A stretch of DNA of 33,500 nt from Bacteroidaceae bacterium (GTDB taxonomy: Bacteria; Bacteroidota; Bacteroidia; Bacteroidales; Bacteroidaceae): assembly GCA_017534815.1 (NCBI GenBank), contig JAFXVS010000033.1, forward strand, positions 1 to 33,500, in the 5' to 3' direction. Position numbers and translations under genes: made by a program. How positions within the stretch are numbered: position 1 is the stretch's first letter; each line of letters opens with the position of its first letter. Positions 17,882 to 27,047 of this stretch are shown here, piece by piece. A model generated the notes under the pieces. That model saw nothing but the letters and a program-made list of their open reading frames with translations, did not search any database and had not been told where the DNA came from.

Positions 17882-19642
17882 ATGATACACGTATCTAAAT
17901 TAACAAGATTCACATGTATCGGAATGCTGTCAGCCACCATGCTGACAGCATGTTCCGATAATGATGACAACGCCAACGGACTGGGTTCTCTGACCCCAGA
18001 AGAACAGGCGTTTGGCAAAGCGACTGGTAACTTCACCGCTGAAGAGTGGTATCCTGGAGGAGAACTTGGAACGACAGAGAAAGCCAGCTACTCGGCTCCA
18101 GCTCCTGCCGTCACCAATATTGCCGGCATGGAGGAAGACTTCATCGTTGGTGAAGGATTCTTTGAGAAGCTTTACACCTTCGAGCAGGAACCTCGTAAGG
18201 GCTTAGGGCCTGCATGGGTTCGCAACTCATGCATCGCTTGTCACCCCAGCTACGGACACGGCAAGCGTCAGACGGAGTATCGTGCCAACCAGATTGGCAA
18301 TGGCTATCTGCTAGTCATCTATCATCCTGACAACAATGCCTATATCAGCGAAGTGACAGGTATGCCCCAGACACAGGCCATGTCCCCATTCAAAGCTCCT
18401 ATCGACGAGAGTCAGATTTCCATCGAGTGGAAGAACGTAACTGAGATGGAGAGCGGTCTGCCCATGAAGTTTGAGGACGGTGAAGAGTACGCGCTGATCT
18501 ATCCAGAGGTAACGATTCCACAGTCGGCCTTCAACACCAATCCCAAACCCACGAACTACGAGGTACGTTTGGAATCCACCATTGGCATCTATGGCACAGG
18601 TCTGCTCGATGCCCTCAACGACGAAGACATCGAGGCGCAATGGTCTGCTGAATCGAACTATGTGGAACTGAATCCTGCCATGTGGGACAAGGAGGCTGGC
18701 ACGTTCAAACCTTCTGCTTACTACTCTGCAGGCTACAACGACACAGGCAGTCATCGTGGCAATCATGGCCCGCTGAAACGCTTCACCTACGCCATGACTC
18801 GTGGCACGTTGCAGGATGGAGCTGGTGCCAATGCCATCTGGAACATCACCAACGTGACCCGTTCCGACCGCCACTTCCTCTACACCACACTTGCATGGGC
18901 CAAGGCTCAGAGCGAGGACACAGAGGTCATCCAATATATCAAGGAGCATGGCGCATCCCCATTCAGCCTCCTGCATCCCTACTATGCAGACGGCACTGAT
19001 GAAGGAATCGCAGCCCGTGTGAACGAAATCTTAAGTTGTTCATCGATCGCCAAGAAAGAGACCTTCGACAACTACCTCTTCAACGGTGCACCCTATAATG
19101 GTCAGGATGAGATGAGCGACAAGCAGTACTATCAGTTCATGGTGTGGCATCGTGGCTTGGCTGTACCTGCTGCTCGCAATCTCAACGATGCGCAAGTACA
19201 ACGTGGCAAAGAGCTCTTCTCGCAAATGGGGTGCGCCCAGTGTCACCGTCCTTCTTGGAAGACAGGTTCAGACAACATGTGGGTGGATGCTGCCACCAAG
19301 GCTTACGCTCAGAGCATTGGCAAAAATGCAGCTGACATGTTGCCCAAATATCCCAACCAGACCATTTGGCCATATACCGACATGGTGCAGCATCGCCTCT
19401 TCATGAAGAACGACATCCGCACAGGTTGGTGCCGCACCACACCCTTGTGGGGACGCGGACTCTCCCGTCAGCTGACAGGTGCTGACGACAGATTGCATGA
19501 CTGCCGTGCCCGCACAGTGCTGGAGGCCATCATGTGGCACGGATACTCGAAGTTGTCAGATGGCTACAAAGCCACAGAGAAGTTCTTCCATCTGAAGAAA
19601 AAAGACCGTGACGCAGTCGTCAAATTTATCGAGGCTATATAA
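17882..19642 (+). CDS. Di-haem oxidoreductase (DHOR/DUF1111-type) lipoprotein
   Basis: 586 residues with a lipoprotein signal ending in MLTAC (Cys24). Two c-type haem sites are visible: CIACH at 117-121 and CAQCH at 451-455. Overall layout and length match the di-haem oxidoreductase/putative peroxidase family that often neighbours imelysins. Late motifs WCRTTPLWGRG and DCRARTVLEAIMWHG are typical of the family C-terminal domain. Acting in the periplasm or outer membrane, it could oxidise iron or reduce peroxide; which of these is not shown by the sequence. The gene sits 26 bp after the imelysin gene and 30 bp before a haem-lyase gene that could mature it. Confidence 0.86.
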   Translation: MIHVSKLTRFTCIGMLSATMLTACSDNDDNANGLGSLTPEEQAFGKATGNFTAEEWYPGGELGTTEKASYSAPAPAVTNIAGMEEDFIVGEGFFEKLYTFEQEPRKGLGPAWVRNSCIACHPSYGHGKRQTEYRANQIGNGYLLVIYHPDNNAYISEVTGMPQTQAMSPFKAPIDESQISIEWKNVTEMESGLPMKFEDGEEYALIYPEVTIPQSAFNTNPKPTNYEVRLESTIGIYGTGLLDALNDEDIEAQWSAESNYVELNPAMWDKEAGTFKPSAYYSAGYNDTGSHRGNHGPLKRFTYAMTRGTLQDGAGANAIWNITNVTRSDRHFLYTTLAWAKAQSEDTEVIQYIKEHGASPFSLLHPYYADGTDEGIAARVNEILSCSSIAKKETFDNYLFNGAPYNGQDEMSDKQYYQFMVWHRGLAVPAARNLNDAQVQRGKELFSQMGCAQCHRPSWKTGSDNMWVDAATKAYAQSIGKNAADMLPKYPNQTIWPYTDMVQHRLFMKNDIRTGWCRTTPLWGRGLSRQLTGADDRLHDCRARTVLEAIMWHGYSKLSDGYKATEKFFHLKKKDRDAVVKFIEAI

Positions 19643-19672
19643 TAATTGGACGGATTATCCGTTTATTAAAAC

Positions 19673-20836
19673 ATGAAGAAAATTGTTATCATCCTATATA
19701 TCGTGGTGGTTGTCGTGATGGCAGCCGCCACGATCATTGAAAACTATCAAGGCACAGAGTTCGTGGATCAACACATCTATGGCGCATGGTGGTTCTCTTC
19801 CTTGTGGGCTTTACTGACAGCTGCGGGCATCTTCTATTTTGTGAAGAAGAAAGTTCGGCGCCCCTCTGTCGTTGTGCTTCACTTGTCCTTTGTCGTCATC
19901 TTGGTTGGTGCCTTGCTCACCCATCTGATGGTCGTGCGGGGCGTTGTTCCTTTGCGCAAAGGGATACCCACCAACCAATATCTCACTCGCGACATGTTCC
20001 TTCATCAACTGCCTTTCACCATCAGACTGGAGGACTTTCAAATTGAATATTATGAGGGTAGCAACGACCCATCCAATTACATCTCTCATGTCACAATTGA
20101 TGGCGAGCCTGTCACCATCTCCATGAACCATATTGCCAGCCACAGTGGTGTCCGTCTCTATCAGATGGACTTCGACCCCGATCTGCAAGGCAGCATCCTC
20201 GCCATGAACTACGACCCGTGGGGCATCCCCGTCACCTACTGCGGCTATGCGCTGCTCTTCGTTTCACTCATCTGGATGCTCATCGACCCCAAAGGTGGGT
20301 TCAGAAGTCAGTTGTCCGCATTACGGCAGCGCCGCTTTCCGTTCCTCCTCCTGGCCATACCTCTCTTGGGACTTTTTGTCTTCCTGCTGGTGTTCTTCCT
20401 GAGTAAATATTCAGAGGCTAACCACCCGTTGCCTGTGCTCAATTCACCTCTGCTTCCTCTCCACGTTTCCGTCATCGTGATGGCATATACCCTGCTGTTG
20501 CTCACCTTCATCAGTTCCCTCATAGCCCTCTTCATGCCCAAGCAGCGTCAACTGATACGCCAACTTTCCCAACTGATGCTCTACCCTGCCCTCACCTTTT
20601 TAGGATTTGGCATTTTCATCGGTGCCATTTGGGCAAACATCTCATGGGGCACCTACTGGTCATGGGATCCCAAGGAAACTTGGGCGCTCATCACTTTCAT
20701 GATCTACGCAGCACCTGCCCATCGTTCCTTCACTCCACGACTCTACCACCTCTACATGACCATCGCTTTCCTCGCCATCCTCATGACCTATTTGGGCGTG
20801 AACTACCTCCTCGGAGGCATGCACTCGTATGCTTAA
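19673..20836 (+). CDS. Compact CcsB(ResB)-CcsA fusion, system II cytochrome c haem lyase
   Basis: 387 residues, membrane-bound. Three N-terminal transmembrane segments are followed by a periplasmic ResB-like domain (about 90-180: LPFTIRLEDFQIEYY, SGVRLYQMDFDPD), more membrane helices, and the CcsA half. The haem-handling WWD-type motif appears as WGTYWSWDPKETWAL (about residue 325). His in LPLHVSV and His in GGMHSYA are placed like the two periplasmic haem-ligand histidines of CcsA. At 387 residues it is much shorter than usual CcsBA fusions, which are commonly over 700. Last gene of the porin-imelysin-DHOR operon, so it is probably dedicated to attaching haem to the DHOR cytochrome. Confidence 0.87.
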   Translation: MKKIVIILYIVVVVVMAAATIIENYQGTEFVDQHIYGAWWFSSLWALLTAAGIFYFVKKKVRRPSVVVLHLSFVVILVGALLTHLMVVRGVVPLRKGIPTNQYLTRDMFLHQLPFTIRLEDFQIEYYEGSNDPSNYISHVTIDGEPVTISMNHIASHSGVRLYQMDFDPDLQGSILAMNYDPWGIPVTYCGYALLFVSLIWMLIDPKGGFRSQLSALRQRRFPFLLLAIPLLGLFVFLLVFFLSKYSEANHPLPVLNSPLLPLHVSVIVMAYTLLLLTFISSLIALFMPKQRQLIRQLSQLMLYPALTFLGFGIFIGAIWANISWGTYWSWDPKETWALITFMIYAAPAHRSFTPRLYHLYMTIAFLAILMTYLGVNYLLGGMHSYA

Positions 20837-20971
20837 AGCCAACAGCGTATCGATTCCCTTTTGACCGTTGTTTTTGATGAAGAAAGAAAAGTCTTTCCGC
20901 GAATTATCGAAAATTACGCGCAACTTTGCACTTTCCCCGCCATCTTTAGCGTTTGATTCAAAATTAATCGC

Positions 20972-20981
20972 TACCTTTGCA
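20972..20981 (+). promoter_or_regulatory. -7 element of the aspS promoter
   Basis: TACCTTTGCA, 28 bp upstream of the chosen aspS start. A TTTG lies at 20952-20955, but the spacing (16 bp) is shorter than usual, so only the -7 element is called. Confidence 0.7.
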
Positions 20982-21008
20982 AAGAAATCAAAACAACACA
21001 TATTTAAT

Positions 21009-22769
21009 ATGTATAGAACACATACGAATGGGGAGTTGAGACTCTCCGATGCTGGCAAGCAGGTGACGCTTGCCGGTTGGGTGCAGCGCACAAGAAAGAT
21101 GGGTGCGCTGACTTTTGTTGATTTGCGTGACCGCTACGGCATCACGCAGTTGGTGTTTAATGAGGAGACGAACGCTCCGTTGTGCGAACGTGCCAACAAA
21201 CTGGGACGTGAGTTTGTGATTCAAGTGACAGGCATTGTGGCTGAGCGTTACAGCAAAAACAAGAACCTGCCGACGGGCGACATCGAGATTGAGGTGAGCG
21301 AGTTGACGGTGCTGAATGAGTCCATCACCCCACCCTTCACGATTGAGGACAATTCGGACGGTGGTGATGACTTGCGCATGAAGTATCGCTATCTGGACTT
21401 GCGTCGCAATCCTGTGCGCAAGAATCTGGAACTGCGTCACAAGTTCTGCATCGCTGTGAGAAACTATCTGAGCAACCTCGGTTTCCTCGAGGTGGAGACG
21501 CCTATGCTCATCGGTTCCACTCCTGAGGGGGCACGTGACTTCATCGTGCCTTCACGCATGAACCCCGGACAGTTCTATGCGCTGCCACAGTCTCCCCAGA
21601 CGCTGAAGCAGCTCCTGATGGTGGCAGGCTTCGACCGCTACTTCCAGATTGTGAAGTGCTTCCGCGATGAGGACCTGCGTGCCGACCGTCAGCCTGAGTT
21701 CACGCAGATTGACTGCGAGATGTCGTTTGTGACACAGGAGGACATCATCCAGACATTCGAGGGCATGGCCAAGCACTTGTTCAAGGAGTTGCGCGGCGTG
21801 GAGATTGAAGGCGACTTCCTCCGTCTGCCCTGGATCGAGTGCATGAAGCGTTTCGGTTCTGACAAGCCCGACATGCGTTTCGGCATGGAGTTTGTGGAGC
21901 TGGACGATGTGCTGAAGAAGGGCACGTTTGCCGTGTTTGACAATGCTGCATACATCGGTGGCATCTGTGCGCCCGATTGTGCCACCTATACAAGAAAGGA
22001 CATCGACAAGCTGACAGAATGGGTGAAGCGTCCGCAAATTGGTGCCAAGGGCATGGTGTATGCCCGTGTCATGGAAGACGGCAGCGTGAAGTCATCGGTG
22101 GACAAGTTCTACACGCCCGAAGACTTGCAGGCGCTGAAGGAAAAGATGAATGCCAAGCCAGGAGACCTCATCCTGATCCTCTCTGGCGACGATGCCATGA
22201 AGACCCGCAAGCAGCTCTGTGAACTGCGTTTGGAGATGGGCGAAAGACTCGGCTTGAGGGACAAGAACAAGTTCGCCCTGCTGTGGGTGACGGAGTTCCC
22301 GATGTTCGAGTGGAGCGACGAGGAGCAGCGTCTGATGGCCATGCACCATCCGTTCACTCACCCGATGGAAGAGGACATTCATCTGCTCGACACCGACCCT
22401 GCCGCCGTACGTGCTGACGCTTACGACATGGTGTGCAACGGCATCGAAGTGGGCGGTGGTTCCATCCGTATCCACGACCCGAAGCTGCAGGCCAAGATGT
22501 TCGAGATATTGGGATTCACGCCAGAGAAGGCAGAGGAGCAATTTGGCTTCCTGATGAACGCCTTCAAGTATGGCGCGCCTCCTCATGGTGGTCTTGCCTA
22601 CGGACTCGACCGCTGGGTGAGCATCTTTGCCGGTCTCGACTCCATCCGCGACTGCATCGCCTTCCCCAAGAACAACAGCGGACGCGACGTGATGCTCGAT
22701 GCCCCATCATTTGTAGATCAGAAACAATTAGACGAAGATTTCATTGCACTTAATTTGCCACAGGAATAA
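21009..22769 (+). CDS. aspS: Aspartyl-tRNA synthetase
   Basis: 586 residues from ATG 21009 ([19 protein letters not shown]). The frame is open further upstream, but the promoter lies inside that extension, so this start is preferred. It charges tRNA-Asp with aspartate in the cytoplasm. An N-terminal anticodon-binding OB fold ([26 protein letters not shown]) is followed by the class II catalytic core with motif 2 ([18 protein letters not shown]), the bacterial insertion domain, and motif 3 ([10 protein letters not shown]). Length matches the bacterial-type enzyme. The metallo-hydrolase gene follows after 3 bp. Confidence 0.98.
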   Translation: MYRTHTNGELRLSDAGKQVTLAGWVQRTRKMGALTFVDLRDRYGITQLVFNEETNAPLCERANKLGREFVIQVTGIVAERYSKNKNLPTGDIEIEVSELTVLNESITPPFTIEDNSDGGDDLRMKYRYLDLRRNPVRKNLELRHKFCIAVRNYLSNLGFLEVETPMLIGSTPEGARDFIVPSRMNPGQFYALPQSPQTLKQLLMVAGFDRYFQIVKCFRDEDLRADRQPEFTQIDCEMSFVTQEDIIQTFEGMAKHLFKELRGVEIEGDFLRLPWIECMKRFGSDKPDMRFGMEFVELDDVLKKGTFAVFDNAAYIGGICAPDCATYTRKDIDKLTEWVKRPQIGAKGMVYARVMEDGSVKSSVDKFYTPEDLQALKEKMNAKPGDLILILSGDDAMKTRKQLCELRLEMGERLGLRDKNKFALLWVTEFPMFEWSDEEQRLMAMHHPFTHPMEEDIHLLDTDPAAVRADAYDMVCNGIEVGGGSIRIHDPKLQAKMFEILGFTPEKAEEQFGFLMNAFKYGAPPHGGLAYGLDRWVSIFAGLDSIRDCIAFPKNNSGRDVMLDAPSFVDQKQLDEDFIALNLPQE

Positions 22770-22772
22770 CAA

Positions 22773-23618
22773 ATGCAACTCACCTTTTTCAGCCTTGGAA
22801 GCGGCAGTTGCGGCAATTGTTACTATCTTGCGACAGACACGGAAGCCATCATCATCGATTGTGGCGTTGGCATCCGTCGATTCAAGAAGAACATGATGGA
22901 ATATGGTCAGAAGGTGAGCAAGGTGAAAGCCCTGCTCATCACCCACGACCATGCCGACCACATCAAAACCGCCGGCAAACTCAGCCAGGAATACAATTTA
23001 CCAGTCTATGCCACTCCACTCATCCACGAGGGAATGGACAAGAACTGGCAAAACTCTGTCAAGATACCTGTGGAGAACCGCCATCACATCGACAAGGAAG
23101 AACCCTTCGAGATTGGTGGCTTCCGCATCACGGCCTTCTCCCTGCCCCACGACGCCTCTGAGAACGTCGGCTACTACATCGAGGTGGGCGACTACCGATT
23201 CACCGTGATGACCGACGTGGGCGACGTGACGGAGAACGTGAAGCAGTACATCCTGAAGAGCACGCACCTCATCCTCGAGTCCAACTACGACGAGGAGATG
23301 CTCCGCTGCGGACACTACCCCCAGATTCTGAAGGAGCGCATCGTCAGCGGACATGGGCACCTCTCCAACAAGAAGGCGGGCATGGTGCTGGCTGAGAACT
23401 TCCACCCCGACATCAAGAACGTGTGGCTCTGTCACCTCAGCGAGGAGAACAATCACCCCGAACTCGCCCGCAAGACCGTGGAAACCATCCTGCGCAGCTT
23501 CGGCATCATCGCCGGCGTGGACTTCACGCTCGACGTCCTCCGACGCAAGATACCCACGGGGCCTTTCGAACTCGGAGAAGTGAAAAACCGCCAATACAGC
23601 CTTCCTTTTGAGGGGTAA
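22773..23618 (+). CDS. MBL-fold metallo-hydrolase, YycJ/WalJ-like
   Basis: 281 residues. The N-terminus FFSLGSGSCGNCYYL is typical of YycJ-like hydrolases, and the metal-binding motif THDHADH is at 57-63 (His58, His60, Asp62, His63). Further ligand candidates are His144 (LPHDAS) and Asp166 (MTDVGD), and a late GHGHLSN and WLCHLSEENNHPE follow. Such enzymes are probable 5'-3' exonucleases or phosphodiesterases linked to DNA processing. It starts 3 bp after the aspS stop, so the two genes are very probably co-transcribed. Confidence 0.92.
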   Translation: MQLTFFSLGSGSCGNCYYLATDTEAIIIDCGVGIRRFKKNMMEYGQKVSKVKALLITHDHADHIKTAGKLSQEYNLPVYATPLIHEGMDKNWQNSVKIPVENRHHIDKEEPFEIGGFRITAFSLPHDASENVGYYIEVGDYRFTVMTDVGDVTENVKQYILKSTHLILESNYDEEMLRCGHYPQILKERIVSGHGHLSNKKAGMVLAENFHPDIKNVWLCHLSEENNHPELARKTVETILRSFGIIAGVDFTLDVLRRKIPTGPFELGEVKNRQYSLPFEG

Positions 23619-23665
23619 AATTCTTAATTAAACAAAAAAACACCCGTTTTCTCAAGAAAAATTCG

Positions 23666-23675
23666 TACCTTTGCA
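23666..23675 (+). promoter_or_regulatory. -7 element of the promoter for the GT5-like and DUF4270 genes
   Basis: TACCTTTGCA, 37 bp before the ATG at 23712. A TTTT run at 23647-23650 may serve as a weak upstream element. Confidence 0.7.
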
Positions 23676-23711
23676 TAACTTTTCGTACACTATCGGGAAG
23701 CAAAATAAAGC

Positions 23712-24530
23712 ATGGAAGCAAAGAAAGTACTATTCATCACCACAGAAATCGAGCCCTTCGTTCCAGAGAACAAGAATTCTCTGAAGGGTCGCCTCTTGCC
23801 ACAAACAATCCAGGAACTCGGCTACGAAATCAGGACATTCTGCCCCAAATGGGGAGTCATCAATGAGCGCCGCAACCAGCTGCACGAGGTTATCCGACTC
23901 TCAGGCATGAACCTCATCATTGACGAGACCGACCACCCCCTCATCATCAAGGTGGCCAGCCTCCCATCCGCCAAGTCCCAGGTCTATTTCATCGACAACG
24001 ACGACTACTTCATGAAGCGCGGCATCCTCACCGACAAGGAAGGCAAGGAATATGCCGACAACGGAGAGCGCGCCATCTTCTATGCTCGTGGCGTGCTAGA
24101 GACCGTCAAGAAGCTCGGATGGGTACCCGACGTCATCCACTGCTACGGATGGGCCACCGCACTGGCACCCTTCTACATCAAGCAAGCCTACTACGACGAG
24201 CCATCCTTCCGCGACGCCAAAGTGGTGATGGAGATATCCCCCAAGGAATTCCAGCGAGACTTCGGCACTGAGAGCGCCACCTTCGTCGAGTACAAAGACG
24301 CCCACTACGCCGACATCCAGGACATCTGCAGCGAAGGCTACGGACACACCGAACTCGAGAAGATAGGCGTGAAATTCTCCGATGGCGTCATCATCGAAAA
24401 CAACGACGTCGATCCCGCCATCATCGAATACGCCAAATCCCTGGGTCGCCCCGTGCTCCCACCCGTCGAAGGCGACACCTTCAACGAGGCATACAGCGAA
24501 TTCTACCAAAAGATATTTGCAGGCGAATAA
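23712..24530 (+). CDS. Half-length GT5 glycogen/starch synthase-like protein
   Basis: 272 residues resembling the N-terminal Rossmann half of GT5 glycogen synthases: KVLFITTEIEPFVPEN, a later YARGVLETVKKLGWVPDVIHCYGWATAL (the conserved D-x-x-H-x-H-D-W region is altered to DVIHCYGW), then helices to the end. Two departures from a working synthase are visible: the N-terminal K-T-G-G-L-type ADP-glucose loop is replaced by ENKNSLKG, and the second (nucleotide-binding) GT-B domain is absent. It may therefore be a non-catalytic or regulatory relative. It is followed 5 bp later by a DUF4270 lipoprotein gene, a pairing I recall from other Bacteroidetes. Confidence 0.83.
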   Translation: MEAKKVLFITTEIEPFVPENKNSLKGRLLPQTIQELGYEIRTFCPKWGVINERRNQLHEVIRLSGMNLIIDETDHPLIIKVASLPSAKSQVYFIDNDDYFMKRGILTDKEGKEYADNGERAIFYARGVLETVKKLGWVPDVIHCYGWATALAPFYIKQAYYDEPSFRDAKVVMEISPKEFQRDFGTESATFVEYKDAHYADIQDICSEGYGHTELEKIGVKFSDGVIIENNDVDPAIIEYAKSLGRPVLPPVEGDTFNEAYSEFYQKIFAGE

Positions 24531-24535
24531 CCACC

Positions 24536-25903
24536 ATGAACAAGAAACTCACACAACTCCTCCTCGCCGGGGTCACCGCACTCATCGCACTCACAGCCTG
24601 CGACGACAACACCGCAACGCTGGGCGTGGAAATGATGCCCAAGTCCGACCTCGTCACAAAAACCTACCAGGCCTACGACGTCACCACCGAGTCCTACCCC
24701 GTCGGCGACGCAGTCCTGGCACGAACCAACAAATCATACCTCGGACGATTCACCGACCCCGAGACCAACACCACCGTCATGAGCGACTTCATGGCACAGT
24801 TCCACAACGACGAAGGATTCAACATCCCCACCACCGTCCACGACGACGTCTGCACGCGCTTTGACCTCCGACTCTTCATCGACGAATTCGTGGGTGACTC
24901 GCTCCAGTCCTTCAAGCTCAGCGTCTATGAGCTCAACCAGCCCCTCGACCCCAACGCCGACTACTACACCAATATCAACCCCGCCGACTACTACGACCCA
25001 GACTCAGAACCCATCGCCGTCAAGTGGTTCACCCTCAGCGACCGAACCATCACCGACACCGAACGCTGGGACAAATCCTACTCCAACAACATCCTCGTGA
25101 GCCTGCCCACCGAACTCGGCACACAAATCATACGCGACTACCGCCAGCACCCAGAGCACTTCGAAAACACGCTCACCTGGCAGCAGAGCGGCAACCCATG
25201 CAGCAAGGGTCTCTACTTCAAGCTTGAGCACGGCGACGGAGCCATGGCATACATCAGTCTCGTGCAGCTCAACATCTTCTACCGATACTACGAAGACGTC
25301 ATCTCACGCGACACCGTCAGCATGGCATCTTTTGCAGCCACCGACGCAGTCGTGCAGGCCACACGCTTCGAAAACACCAACCTCGAACGCCTGCTCGATG
25401 ACACCAGCGCCACCTATCTCAAGAGCCCAGCCGGCATCTTCACTCTCGCCACTATCCCCGCTGAGCAGATCAACGTGAACGACACCATCAACTCGGCCAA
25501 GCTCACCCTCACACGCTACAACGACCAGGTCGACAGCCCCTTCAAGCTCGGCATCCCCAAGACCGTTCTCCTGGTTCGACTCGACGACTACCTCAACGGA
25601 TTCTTCGAAAACTACAAGACCAACGACAGCAAAGAATCCTACCTCGCCACCTTCGACAAAGGCACCAACACCTACAAGTTCGAGAACATCGCCCGACTCA
25701 TCACCCGCATGGCCAAAGAAAAGCAGGAAGGCACAGCCACCGAAAACTGGAACAAAGTCCTCATCATCCCCGTCGAGCCCACCAAAGACTCCAGCGGCAA
25801 GATTGTCAAGCTCAACCACGACTTCAGCATGAACAGCGCCCGACTCGTCGGCGGACAGGGCAACCCCCTCAAACTCGAAGTCGTTTACACCAACTACAAA
25901 TAG
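24536..25903 (+). CDS. DUF4270-family lipoprotein
   Basis: 455 residues; signal MNKKLTQLLLAGVTALIALTAC with lipidation at Cys22, followed by DDNTATLGVEMMPKSD, which fits the start of DUF4270 proteins. The rest is beta-rich with repeated motifs (SYLGRFTDPETN, FKLSVYELNQPLD, SAKLTLTRYND), and the protein ends KLEVVYTNYK. The family is confined to Bacteroidetes and its function is not established; the protein is probably on the outer membrane. Co-transcribed with the GT5-like gene. The stop is TAG, followed by a hairpin. Confidence 0.85.
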   Translation: MNKKLTQLLLAGVTALIALTACDDNTATLGVEMMPKSDLVTKTYQAYDVTTESYPVGDAVLARTNKSYLGRFTDPETNTTVMSDFMAQFHNDEGFNIPTTVHDDVCTRFDLRLFIDEFVGDSLQSFKLSVYELNQPLDPNADYYTNINPADYYDPDSEPIAVKWFTLSDRTITDTERWDKSYSNNILVSLPTELGTQIIRDYRQHPEHFENTLTWQQSGNPCSKGLYFKLEHGDGAMAYISLVQLNIFYRYYEDVISRDTVSMASFAATDAVVQATRFENTNLERLLDDTSATYLKSPAGIFTLATIPAEQINVNDTINSAKLTLTRYNDQVDSPFKLGIPKTVLLVRLDDYLNGFFENYKTNDSKESYLATFDKGTNTYKFENIARLITRMAKEKQEGTATENWNKVLIIPVEPTKDSSGKIVKLNHDFSMNSARLVGGQGNPLKLEVVYTNYK

Positions 25904-25994
25904 AAAGTCTTCCGACCACGCTCCTCACCCAACGCGACCATTATGACCGTTCTCGTTGATGAAGATGACCATATGTTTACGTCCGATTGTAAAC

Positions 25995-26021
25995 GATGGG
26001 GTAACGTTTCGTTACTCCATC
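25995..26021. terminator. Hairpin between convergent genes, possible bidirectional terminator
   Basis: GATGGGGTAACG at 25995-26006 pairs with CGTTACTCCATC at 26010-26021 (12 bp with one G-T, 3-nt loop). It lies between the ends of the DUF4270 gene and the RNase III-like gene. No clear U-tract follows on either strand. Confidence 0.55.
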
Positions 26022-26044
26022 CATATCTACACTCGTCTCTAAAC

Positions 26045-27043
26045 CTATTTTTTCTTGTCCTCCAGGAAGCGGCGTTTCTTGGCACTCATCGGGCGAGCTT
26101 CCTTCGCGGCTTTGGCGGCGGCACGGGCAGCGTTCTCTGCCCTGCGTTTCTTGGCTTCCGCCTGACTCTGGCGGCGTTTCATGTCACGGATGCGTGCTTG
26201 CTCCTTCCGCTTCTCCAGCTTTTCCTGACGCAAAGCTTCCCTTGCCGCGTCGCGTGCCTCCACTTCCGCCTTGCGTTTCGCGGCCTTCTCTTCCTCACGA
26301 GCCAGCACACGCGCATGATAATCAGGGTCGGACAGGAGTTCCTTGCGGAAAGGTGTGGCGAGCAGGTTCAAGACCAATTTCGTCACTTTGGTGCGGGCAT
26401 AACGCCAACTCTTGCTCTCCGCTTCGCAAAGCACGGTGCCGTCAGAGAGCACAGCTTTGGCGCGGTGCAACCCTTCATCCGTCTCTTCCATCTCGATGCC
26501 GAGCCTTCGCCCGTCTGTCTGTCGCACCATCACATCAGCCTGTGCCAGCAGGTCGCTGTTGCGTTTCTTGTGAAGGAACACATGTTCGCTCTCGTTAATG
26601 ATATACTTGGCTATGAACCAGTTGCGGACATCTTCATCCAGCGTGGCCACATAGCCGAAGACGGCATACACAAAGATGTGCTTGTGGCTGCTGATGTCAA
26701 AATTCTCGCCAGCCCGCACAAACTGCTTCAGTTTCAGTTCGTCGAACAGCCGTTCCAGCCGTTCGCTGCGGAAGAGGTTGCCCAAGACATGTTGCAACTT
26801 CGTACCCTCACCCGTATAATAACGGTAAAGCACCTGCGCCACCATACCCTTGAACACGAACATGCCAGCAAACACATAGCGGCTGTTGCCCTTGTCTGGG
26901 GCTTCGTAGAAGGAGCTGTGCGTCAGCACTTCACACAATTGGTTGCGCGAGAACAGCTTGCGAAGATCCTTATATTGCGGATCGTCCCAAGCCTTGAAAT
27001 TGTCCTTCGGACGAGGTTGCTGTAGTTGTTTTTCCTTCATCAT
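26045..27043 (-). CDS. RNase III-like protein lacking catalytic residues, with a basic C-terminal helix
   Basis: 332 residues from ATG 27043 (or 27040). Residues 20-155 resemble an RNase III fold: VLTHSSFYE at 39-47, then NSRYVFAGMFVFKGMVAQVL where active enzymes have N-x-R-L-E-F-L-G-D-A-V-L, so the signature Glu and Asp are missing; the second acidic site is also absent from HIFVYAVFGYVATLDEDV. Residues 155-230 look like a degenerate dsRNA-binding domain (GLHRAKAVLSDGTVL, ESKSWRYARTKVTKLVLNLL). Residues 245-332 are a highly charged Lys/Arg/Ala/Glu helix. Most likely an RNA-binding protein. The start codon is 5 nt from the 3' end of the UCA tRNA, so the two are probably made as one transcript. 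The RNase III relationship is my reading and was not tested by search. Confidence 0.7.
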   Translation of the reverse strand: MMKEKQLQQPRPKDNFKAWDDPQYKDLRKLFSRNQLCEVLTHSSFYEAPDKGNSRYVFAGMFVFKGMVAQVLYRYYTGEGTKLQHVLGNLFRSERLERLFDELKLKQFVRAGENFDISSHKHIFVYAVFGYVATLDEDVRNWFIAKYIINESEHVFLHKKRNSDLLAQADVMVRQTDGRRLGIEMEETDEGLHRAKAVLSDGTVLCEAESKSWRYARTKVTKLVLNLLATPFRKELLSDPDYHARVLAREEEKAAKRKAEVEARDAAREALRQEKLEKRKEQARIRDMKRRQSQAEAKKRRAENAARAAAKAAKEARPMSAKKRRFLEDKKK

Positions 27044-27047
27044 ATTG

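Noticed and set aside
20868-21008. Longer aspS start at 20868
   Set aside because: The promoter TACCTTTGCA lies inside that extension, and the family N-terminus matches the start at 21009.
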